Shown: positions 7,033-16,006 of the stretch, one piece after another
How the letters are laid out: every line of letters starts with the position of its first letter
How positions within the stretch are numbered: position 1 is the first letter of the stretch
NCBI GenBank assembly: GCA_013360535.1
Contig: JABWBL010000018.1
Coordinates: 1-16,006, forward strand
DNA length: 16,006 nucleotides
Direction: 5' to 3'
Origin: Planctomycetaceae bacterium
GTDB taxonomy: Bacteria; Planctomycetota; UBA1135; GCA-002686595
Notes under the pieces: generated by a model
What the model was told of the DNA's origin: nothing
What the model saw: the letters and a program-made list of their open reading frames with translations, nothing else
The model's database searches: none
Position numbers and translations under genes: made by a program

Positions 7033-8244
7033 TCAGCGCGAGGCTTCGTCGAACGCGCGGCGGCATTCGGCCATCAATGGCTCGACGCCGGTGTCGCGCC
7101 ACAGCTCGCGCAGCACGGTGGCCTCGATGGCAGAGAGTTCCCGGGCGTTGGGGAGCTCCTGGGCGCCGGGGGGCGGCTGGGTGCGCGCCGGAATCGAGCT
7201 GTCCAAGATCGCGAGCTGTTCCTCGAACAGCGTCAACTGACGCGCGCTCCACGTGGAAAGTTCCTCTGGCGTCACGCCCTCGTTGCGCAACTTCTTCAGG
7301 TGCTCGAGGGCCAGACCGCGAGCCTTGGCGATGCTCTCGCGCGCTTGCTCGACGACGGGCGTGAGCGTGACCTCATGGAGACGCCGGCACAGGCTGCGGA
7401 CCTTGAGCGTGGCGAGCCCGTGGGCGCTCTCCGGGCCGTCGAGCGGGCCCTTGGCGGCGGCGAGCGTGTCGTACATGCGCCGGCGCAGCTGCAGCTCGGC
7501 GACCCGCGCGATCGTGCGGCGCAGCTCGCTCGAGACGTCTTCGCCGCCTTGCGGCGCGGGTTCGATCTCGAAGCGCTGCGCGGGCGGCGCGCTCGCGAAC
7601 TCGGTCGACTTCAGCAGGACTCGCATCTCGCCCTTGGGGCTGCGGCCGCGGAATTCCTGCAGCATTCCGGTGAGCCGCGAGACGCTGAGGTCGAAGTGGC
7701 CGTCGGTGGAGAACTTGAGCAGCTCGCCCTCCTCGACGGGCGCCGCTTCCTTCTGCACGAGCGTGTCCAGCCAGCCCATGGGCGTCGGCGAACCGGTCGT
7801 GATCGTCGTCTCGACCGCGAAGTTGGACTTGGCGGTCTTCTCGTCGAAGTGCCAGCGCATGCTGACCGCCGAGTGCAGCTCGCCGCGCGGCTTCGCACCC
7901 GGAAAGTCGCGCACGAGCTGCGCCTCGACCGCGTCGAAGACCGCGTACAGCTCGTGGGCATCGACACGGCCGTGCATCGGCCGCCCGCCTTCGTTCGAGA
8001 CGATCGCGAGCGTCCCGTCGACTGACCACATGCTGGTGCGCTTGCCTTCGGCGCCGCGGTCCACGCGCACGCGCGTCGGGCCACCACAGTCGATCCGGAT
8101 CTCGGAAGTGGCCGCGGACGTGGTGCTCGAGAGCTCGAAAATGGCCTGAAAGTGAGGGATTTCCGCGCTGCGCCGGACGAGCTCCTCGAGCTGGTCCGGC
8201 GCCGGTGAGACGGCGACGAGCGCGATGGCCGCGAGCGGAAACAT
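7033..8244 (-). CDS. exported LolA-like protein, paralogue B (403 aa)
   Basis: The middle gene of the leftward operon and a full-length paralogue of the gene at 5683-6894. From the ATG at 8244 it encodes exactly 403 residues, the same length, and the two align without insertions or deletions from MFPLAAIALVAVSPA to the C-terminal VEPLMAECRRAFDEASR. Shared blocks include GGPTRVRV (54-61), AKPRG (117-121), MGWLDTLVQK (156-165), STDGHFDLSVSR (179-190) and LQEFRGRSPK (195-204). The signal peptide and beta-then-helix layout are the same. It lacks the four cysteines of paralogue A but has Cys53 and Cys286. The open frame extends upstream of 8244, but this ATG gives the signal peptide and matches its paralogue. 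The start lies 2 bases after the TAG stop of the M16 gene, so translation is probably coupled. Function unknown; a role with the M16 lipoprotein is inferred from the operon. Confidence 0.87.
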   Translation of the reverse strand: MFPLAAIALVAVSPAPDQLEELVRRSAEIPHFQAIFELSSTTSAATSEIRIDCGGPTRVRVDRGAEGKRTSMWSVDGTLAIVSNEGGRPMHGRVDAHELYAVFDAVEAQLVRDFPGAKPRGELHSAVSMRWHFDEKTAKSNFAVETTITTGSPTPMGWLDTLVQKEAAPVEEGELLKFSTDGHFDLSVSRLTGMLQEFRGRSPKGEMRVLLKSTEFASAPPAQRFEIEPAPQGGEDVSSELRRTIARVAELQLRRRMYDTLAAAKGPLDGPESAHGLATLKVRSLCRRLHEVTLTPVVEQARESIAKARGLALEHLKKLRNEGVTPEELSTWSARQLTLFEEQLAILDSSIPARTQPPPGAQELPNARELSAIEATVLRELWRDTGVEPLMAECRRAFDEASR

Positions 8245-8246
8245 CG

Positions 8247-11156
<2,910 letters not shown>

Positions 11157-11190
11157 GGGCGATCTCGTTCGAGGGTTCGAGGGGCGGCGG

Positions 11191-11196
11191 ATTGTA
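11191..11196 (-). promoter_or_regulatory. candidate -10 box of the M16 operon
   Basis: On the minus strand this reads TACAAT, five of six matches to TATAAT. With a 17-base spacer the upstream hexamer is CTGAAC (three matches to TTGACA). The box ends 34 bases before the M16 start codon, leaving an untranslated leader of roughly 27 bases. It lies in the 97-base divergent gap, back to back with the candidate promoter of the first STT3-like gene. Confidence 0.35.
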
Positions 11197-11237
11197 GCGC
11201 TGGCGAGCGCGCCGTTCAGCGCGGGAGCCCGAGTGCG

Positions 11238-11243
11238 TAGCAT
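11238..11243 (+). promoter_or_regulatory. candidate -10 (TANNNT) box of the first STT3-like gene
   Basis: TAGCAT ends 10 bases before the ATG at 11254, with TTCAGC 17 bases further upstream as a weak -35 (three matches). No Shine-Dalgarno sequence precedes either possible start. The box overlaps the alternative ATG at 11242, which is why the start at 11254 is preferred: a transcript starting after this box could not contain the earlier codon. Confidence 0.28.
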
Positions 11244-11253
11244 GGCGCGCCGC

Positions 11254-13581
11254 ATGGAACGCGCGACGAGACGGGCTCTGCTCGCCCTGTGCCTGTGCAT
11301 CGCGCTGCTCGCGGGCGTGGTGCGCGAGACGTGCGACCTGCGGCACGCGCGCGAGCCGGGCAACGAGAGCGCGAGTTGGTTCACGCTCGACCCGGATTCG
11401 CTCTACCACATGCGGCGCGTGGAGCGTGCGCTCGACGAAGGCCTGCCGCCCGCCGAGACCGATCCGCGCATGAACGCGCCGCACGGTGCCGCGATTCCGT
11501 GGCCGCCTTACTACACGTGGTTGCTCACGTTCGTGACGGCGCCCATGTTGCCGGACACGCCGCGCCACGACGACGGCTCCTGGGCCGCGCAGATCTTCGA
11601 GGCCCGCAGGCGCGAGGCGATCGAGCGGACGGTCGCGAGCGTGCCGTGGGTCCTCGCGATGGTGACGAGCGTGCTGCTCGCGCTCTCGGCATGGCGGCTC
11701 GCGAAGGGAAGGAGCGACGGAGAACGGCTGGGTGCAGCGGCTCTCGCGGGCGGCACGTACGCGCTGCTCGGCGCCTCGCTGCAGTACAGCGCCATCGGCA
11801 ACGGCGACCACCACGCGTGGGTCGTGATGTTGCTCGCGGCGCTCGTGTTCGTCGCGACGAGCGCGTTGCGCGAGGATGAGCTGCTCCAGCGCGGCAAGTC
11901 GGCGTGGCGCGGAACGCTGCTCGGCGCGCTCTCCGCGTTGCTCGTCGGCTCCTGGGTCGGTGGACTCGTGTACGTCGTGCTGCTCGAGCTCGCGCTCGGG
12001 CTCGCGCTCTTCGTCCACGCACGCCGCGCGCTTCCGGGCCTGCCTGCGCTGGGATTGGGCTTCCACCTCGTGTGGGCCGCCGGCATCACGCCGGCCGTGC
12101 TGTCGAGTCCGTGGCGTGAGGTCGAGCCTTGGATGCTCGTCAACTTGAGCTGGCTGCACCTCGTGCATCCGCTGGTCGGCGCGCTCGTGTTCGTGCCGCT
12201 CGTCGCGACCAGCTCCGATCCACTCCGCCGCCGCTGGCCGTGGCGCGTGAGCATGGCTCTCACGCTGCTGCTCGTGGCGATCGCCTTCGGCGACTTCGCG
12301 CTGGCGCGCGGTGTTCGCGAGGGTTTTGCGTGGGCCGGGCGCGCCAACGAGTTCATGGCGTTCATCGCCGAGTCCCAGCCGCTGCTGTGGGGCCCGCTCG
12401 GCGGCCTTCGTTCGCTCGTGGGCCTGCTCGGCTTCGGCGTGTGCGTCGCGCCGCTCCTGTTCGCCGGCGAGGTCTGGCGCGCGTGGCGCGAGCAAAGGCT
12501 CGAGCTGCTGCTCCCGTGCCTGCTGTTCGGCGCGTTGCTCGCGCAGGCGCTGATGCAGCGGCGCTTCGCCGACGCGTTCGGCGTACCGCTCGCGCTCGTT
12601 CTCGGTCTCGGCCTCACGAGCGTCGTTTGGCGCGTCGTGAAGCCGACGACGGGACTCGCGAGCGCCCTTGGGCTCGTGCTCGCCTTCGCCAGTGGCTATC
12701 CGACGCTCTCGCTCGCCCTCACGCGCCGGGATCGGCCGTGGTTCGAGACCAAGGGCGACGCCGCGCGGCCGCTGCACGCTCTGTACGGGCGATTGGGCAA
12801 ATTGCAGGGCCGCGACGAGGCTGTGCTCGCAAGTTGGGACCACGGGCACGCGATCGAGTGGATCGGTCAGCGGCCCTCGATCGCGACCAACTTCGGCAGC
12901 TACCTCGGACGCGACAGCTACCTCGATCCGTGGCGCTTCTTCCTCGAGAGCGATGCAACGCAGGCCGAAGCGTTGCTCGAAGCGCGCGGCGCACGCCACG
13001 TGTTGATCTGCGGCGACTTCACGAAGGATCTCGAAGTCATGTTGCGCCTGCTCGCGCCGGACGATCGCCGTTCGTACCTGCTGATTCCGCGTGAAGGCGT
13101 CGTGTTCCCGTCGCAGAGGTTCTTCGACACGCTCGCCGGGCGCCTGCTCGTGCACGGACGCACCGCGAGCCTCTCCGCGCGTGGCCTGACCGGCAATTCG
13201 CTCGATTTCCTGCGGCTCGTGCACGCCTCGCCGGAGTTCCTCTCCGCTCCGCCGCCGATCCCGCACACGAGCGACCCGGTGCGCGTCGGCTGGATCTGGG
13301 AGCGAGTGCCGGGCGCACGGGTCGAGCTCGCGGGCGAGCCCGGCGCACGCGCCCAAGTGAGCATCGAGCTCTCGTGCAACGGAGAACGCTGGACTTGGCT
13401 CGGCAGCGCGACGGTCGAGGCGGACGGCTTCGCGCGCCTGCGCGTCCCCTACTCGACCGACGGCGCCAACGGAGACACGCTCGCCGCCGGGCCCGCGCGT
13501 GGCTTCGTCGGGACACGCAGCGTCGAGTTCGTGGTGCGCGAGGACGACGTGCTCGCCGGCGCGACCGTGCGCGTTCCGTGA
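11254..13581 (+). CDS. STT3/AglB-like oligosaccharyltransferase homologue 1
   Basis: A 775-residue polytopic membrane protein with the layout of STT3-type oligosaccharyltransferases (GT66-like), which transfer a lipid-linked glycan to protein asparagines outside the membrane. After the first transmembrane helix (ALLALCLCIALLAGVV) comes the first external loop motif DPDSLYHMR (46-54), counterpart of the metal-binding acidic motif; then GNGDHHAW with Asp185, the second acidic site; FIAES with Glu373 at the place of the TIXE/SVSE glutamate; QRRFADAFGVP (about 435-445); and SWDHG (527-531) in place of WWDYG, followed by PSIATNFGSY. Roughly 11-13 hydrophobic helices are visible. The C-terminal 150 residues are beta-rich (WERVPGARVEL, ADGFARLRVPYST) like the peripheral domain of archaeal AglB. 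The start could instead be 11242 or 11149. The missing first Trp and the Tyr-to-His change in WWDYG make substrate specificity uncertain. Confidence 0.78.
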   Translation: MERATRRALLALCLCIALLAGVVRETCDLRHAREPGNESASWFTLDPDSLYHMRRVERALDEGLPPAETDPRMNAPHGAAIPWPPYYTWLLTFVTAPMLPDTPRHDDGSWAAQIFEARRREAIERTVASVPWVLAMVTSVLLALSAWRLAKGRSDGERLGAAALAGGTYALLGASLQYSAIGNGDHHAWVVMLLAALVFVATSALREDELLQRGKSAWRGTLLGALSALLVGSWVGGLVYVVLLELALGLALFVHARRALPGLPALGLGFHLVWAAGITPAVLSSPWREVEPWMLVNLSWLHLVHPLVGALVFVPLVATSSDPLRRRWPWRVSMALTLLLVAIAFGDFALARGVREGFAWAGRANEFMAFIAESQPLLWGPLGGLRSLVGLLGFGVCVAPLLFAGEVWRAWREQRLELLLPCLLFGALLAQALMQRRFADAFGVPLALVLGLGLTSVVWRVVKPTTGLASALGLVLAFASGYPTLSLALTRRDRPWFETKGDAARPLHALYGRLGKLQGRDEAVLASWDHGHAIEWIGQRPSIATNFGSYLGRDSYLDPWRFFLESDATQAEALLEARGARHVLICGDFTKDLEVMLRLLAPDDRRSYLLIPREGVVFPSQRFFDTLAGRLLVHGRTASLSARGLTGNSLDFLRLVHASPEFLSAPPPIPHTSDPVRVGWIWERVPGARVELAGEPGARAQVSIELSCNGERWTWLGSATVEADGFARLRVPYSTDGANGDTLAAGPARGFVGTRSVEFVVREDDVLAGATVRVP

Positions 13582-13612
13582 ACGTCGCGTGGGAGAGCAC
13601 CGACAGGCTCGA

Positions 13613-13618
13613 TAGGAT
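13613..13618 (+). promoter_or_regulatory. candidate -10 (TANNNT) box of the second STT3-like gene
   Basis: TAGGAT ends 12 bases before the ATG at 13631 in the 49-base gap between the two STT3-like genes. There is no Shine-Dalgarno sequence before that ATG and no recognisable -35. If used, the second gene has its own short-leader transcript besides any readthrough from the first. Confidence 0.25.
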
Positions 13619-13630
13619 GCCCGCCCCAAG

Positions 13631-15937
13631 ATGACGAGCCGCCTTCGCTCCCTCGCGCTGGTCGCGATCCTCGCGCTCGTCGCGCTGCTCGCGTGGTTCC
13701 CGCGCTCCGTCGAAGGCTTGAAGCACCCGTACACGCGCGAAGGAACCGAGTGGTTCTCGCGCGATCCCGACGGCCTGTACCACGCGCGGCGGGTCGAGCG
13801 GGCGCTGGCCGAGGGCGAGGTCGCGGACACCGACCCGCGCATGGACTTTCCCGGCGGCGCGCCGATTCCGTGGCCACCGTACTACGACGCCGTGCTCGCG
13901 AAGGCACTCGCGCCCTTTGCACCCGAGGATGCGGCGCAGCGCTGGAGCTGGATCGAGCGAGCGACAGCGAGCGCGCCGCGGCTCTTCGGCGTTCTCGCGG
14001 CGCTCGTCGCGGCTTTCGCTGCGTGGAAGCTCGCCGGAGCGAGTGGAGCGCTGGTCGCCGGCGCCACGGTGGCGCTGTGTCGCGGCACGATCAACTACAG
14101 CGTCGTCGGCACGGGCGATCACCACGCCTGGGTCGCGCTGCTCGCGGCGCTCGCGCTGCTCGCGCTGACCTTCGCGCTGCGGCGCGACGCGCTCCGGTCC
14201 CACCGCTCGGCGCTCGGCTGGGGTGTGCTTCTCGGGCTGCTCGTCGGCCTGCTCGTGGGCTCGTGGGTCGCGTCCTTGCTGTACGTGCTCGAGCTGCAAC
14301 TGGCCTTGGGCTGGATGCTCTGGCGTCGCTCGAAGGAACCCCTGCCGGCGCTCGCGACGCTCGGGTTCACGCTGCATGTCACGGCGCTCCTCGTGCTGCT
14401 GCCGGCGGTGCTCTCGAGCCCGTGGCGCCTGCAGTTCCCGTGGATGGTCGTCAACCTGTCGTGGTTCCACGTCACGCTGCTCGCGCTCGGTGCGCTCGTG
14501 TTCGTGCCGCTCCTCGGAGCGAATCGCGAGATGGCTCCGCTCGCGACGGGCACGCGGCTCGCACGCCGCTACCCCGCGCTGGTCGCGCTCGTCCTGCTGT
14601 TCCTCGCGGGCACCTGCTGGGCGCTGGAGCTCGCGCCGGCGCGCGGAATCGCCGAAGGATTCGAGTGGGTCTCGCGCGCCGATTCCTTCATGGACACCGT
14701 GCAGGAGTCCTACCCGCTGGTCGGAGCGCGCGCGGAAAACGGCGTGCTGTTCCTCGCGTTGGGCTACTCGGTGCTCGTGCTGCCGCTGGCGCTCGCGTGG
14801 ATGGCGTGGCGCGCGTTCCGGCACGCAGAACATGAACTCACGCCGTGGGTCATCGCGACGGCGGCACTGCTGCCGCAGGCGTTGCAGCAACGCCGCTTCG
14901 CGGATGCGCTCGCGGTGCCGATGGCTGTCGCGCTCGGCTGGGCCGTGGGCAAGCTCGTCGAGCGTGTCCCGTCGCCCGCGCTGCGACGACTGGCTCCCGT
15001 GCTCACGCTGGCCCTCGCACTGCTCGGACAGCTTCCCAGCGTGCGTTCGACGTGGCGGCGGATGTCCAGCGGCCGCGAGCCGGTCGTCGGCAGTCCCCAG
15101 GACGTCGTGCTCGGTGAGCGCAAGGCGCTGGAGTGGATCCGCACGCAGTCGCGCGGCGACGACGCGTGGAGCGTGCTCGCGCATTGGGACCGCGGCCACG
15201 GGATCGAGTTCGTGGCCGATGCCCCGAGCATCGCGACCAACTTCGGCAGCTACATCGGCCTGGACAGCTACCGCGATCCCGCGCGCTTCTTTCTCGCCGA
15301 GTCGCCGACGGTCGCGCGCGAGCTCCTCGAGCGCCGTCGCGTGCGCTACATCCTCGCGCCCTCGGCCCTGATGAACCTCGTGCCGTCGATGTGCCGCATC
15401 GCCGCGCCGGAACAGCGCGACTCGTTCCTCGCGCCCGGTCCACAAGGCGCGCTGCGCGCGACCGAGCGCTGGTTCGGCACGCTCGGCGCGCGGCTTCTGT
15501 TCCAAGGCACGGCCGTGTCGCCGGCCGGCGTCCCGCTCGGGTCCCAGCCCGGTCCGCTCCCGTTCCTGCGCCTCGTCCACGTGAGCCCGCAACGCGACGC
15601 ACGCTTCCCCGATCCGATCACGGGCCTGCCGCTGCCGGCGGCCTTCGTGTGGGAGTTCGTCCCGGCCGCACGCGTCGAAATCCGCGGAAATCCTGGCGAA
15701 TTCTTCGATCTCGAGCTCGATGTGCTGTTCGCGGCGAGCTCCTACCGGCTGCCGTGGCGCTCACGTGTGCAGGTCGGCGCCGACGGCTTCGCGCGCACGC
15801 TCGTCCCCTACTCGACCAACGAACCCAACGGCGAGGGCGAGGCGAGGAACGTGCGCTGGCGACTGGGGACGCGCGCGGGAACGCTCGGGATTTCCGAGCT
15901 CGACGTGCGCGAGTCGCGCACCGTGATCGTGCCGTGA
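13631..15937 (+). CDS. STT3/AglB-like oligosaccharyltransferase homologue 2
   Basis: A 768-residue tandem paralogue of the preceding gene with the same order of landmarks: one N-terminal helix, DPDGLYHAR (45-53), TGDHHAW (161-167), DTVQES with Glu359 matching the TIXE motif closely, QRRFADALAVP (420-430), HWDRG (518-522) in place of WWDYG, PSIATNFGSYIG, and a beta-rich C-terminal domain (VWEFVPAARVEI, ADGFARTLVPYST). Blocks such as IPWPPYY, VNLSW and DSY-x-DP-x-RFFL are shared almost word for word, showing an ancient gene duplication with considerable divergence elsewhere. All residues expected to hold the metal and activate the acceptor have acidic counterparts, so catalysis is plausible. 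In the WWDYG region, which reads the sequon Ser/Thr in studied enzymes, the Tyr is Arg and the first Trp is His. The ATG at 13631 gives a clean first helix. The last 4 bases overlap the next gene. Confidence 0.8.
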   Translation: MTSRLRSLALVAILALVALLAWFPRSVEGLKHPYTREGTEWFSRDPDGLYHARRVERALAEGEVADTDPRMDFPGGAPIPWPPYYDAVLAKALAPFAPEDAAQRWSWIERATASAPRLFGVLAALVAAFAAWKLAGASGALVAGATVALCRGTINYSVVGTGDHHAWVALLAALALLALTFALRRDALRSHRSALGWGVLLGLLVGLLVGSWVASLLYVLELQLALGWMLWRRSKEPLPALATLGFTLHVTALLVLLPAVLSSPWRLQFPWMVVNLSWFHVTLLALGALVFVPLLGANREMAPLATGTRLARRYPALVALVLLFLAGTCWALELAPARGIAEGFEWVSRADSFMDTVQESYPLVGARAENGVLFLALGYSVLVLPLALAWMAWRAFRHAEHELTPWVIATAALLPQALQQRRFADALAVPMAVALGWAVGKLVERVPSPALRRLAPVLTLALALLGQLPSVRSTWRRMSSGREPVVGSPQDVVLGERKALEWIRTQSRGDDAWSVLAHWDRGHGIEFVADAPSIATNFGSYIGLDSYRDPARFFLAESPTVARELLERRRVRYILAPSALMNLVPSMCRIAAPEQRDSFLAPGPQGALRATERWFGTLGARLLFQGTAVSPAGVPLGSQPGPLPFLRLVHVSPQRDARFPDPITGLPLPAAFVWEFVPAARVEIRGNPGEFFDLELDVLFAASSYRLPWRSRVQVGADGFARTLVPYSTNEPNGEGEARNVRWRLGTRAGTLGISELDVRESRTVIVP

Positions 15938-16006
15938 GCGCGCCGACCGACAAGTGGAGCGCGCACGGCGCGGGTGAGCACTACGCGGGACCGCGCTTCG
16001 CGAGCC
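15934..16006 (+). CDS. start of an unidentified gene coupled to the STT3-like gene, cut off by window edge
   Basis: A GTG start overlaps the stop of the preceding gene in the sequence GTGA, a common arrangement for translational coupling. The 24 codons present read MSAPTDKWSAHGAGEHYAGPRF then AS, a soluble, non-hydrophobic N-terminus. The WSAHG...HYA-x-x-RF flavour recalls the leader of some class I methyltransferases, but too little is present to claim this. Its coupling to the second STT3-like gene makes it a natural partner to examine. Confidence 0.5.
   Translation, partial: MSAPTDKWSAHGAGEHYAGPRFAS

Noticed and set aside
5596..8025. 809-codon plus-strand open frame starting inside the palindrome
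   Set aside because: It runs antisense to two collinear paralogues that share conserved sequence; its start comes from the hairpin itself, and the same peptide appears on both strands only because of the inverted repeat.

Overview
The window is GC-rich bacterial DNA with genes packed on both strands; no gap between genes exceeds about 180 bases, and I see no tRNA, rRNA, CRISPR array or insertion sequence. The left 3.5 kb resembles Myxococcota of the Sandaracinus/Polyangia kind: a D/T/G-rich lipoprotein beginning AACGDDDG, a SWIM zinc-finger protein, a class I/II aminotransferase running off the left edge, a YkuE-like metallophosphoesterase and a pterin-4a-carbinolamine dehydratase. The right 12 kb looks more like a planctomycete or another deep-branching bacterium, with a fused two-domain M16 lipoprotein peptidase and STT3-like enzymes. 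These assignments rest on remembered family flavour, not on searches.

Layout: aminotransferase (-), SWIM protein (-), lipoprotein (+), metallophosphoesterase and carbinolamine dehydratase (- pair); then, head to head with the dehydratase, a 5'-truncated piece of a copper P-type ATPase (+). This truncation point at about 3510-3556 is the most suspicious place in the window and could be a natural rearrangement or an assembly join. Next come an ABC-F ATPase (+), a 173-base near-perfect hairpin that fills the convergent gap, and a leftward operon of M16 peptidase followed by two gapless 403-residue paralogous exported proteins. Divergent from the operon, two tandem STT3/AglB/PglB-like oligosaccharyltransferase homologues run rightward, and the second overlaps the start of a further, truncated gene.

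Functional picture: the right part encodes cell-envelope work. The M16 lipoprotein and the two exported paralogues are almost certainly co-translated and probably act together outside the cytoplasmic membrane. The two STT3-like proteins keep recognisable counterparts of every catalytic landmark of oligosaccharyltransferases (EL1 acidic motif, DHH, TVQE-type glutamate, WWDYG region) and an AglB-like C-terminal beta domain, but have unusual WWDYG variants. They are the best candidate for a little-described system: paired bacterial protein glycosylation enzymes. Several genes have a TANNNT box ending 8-12 bases before the start codon and no Shine-Dalgarno sequence, which suggests leaderless or very short-leader transcripts.
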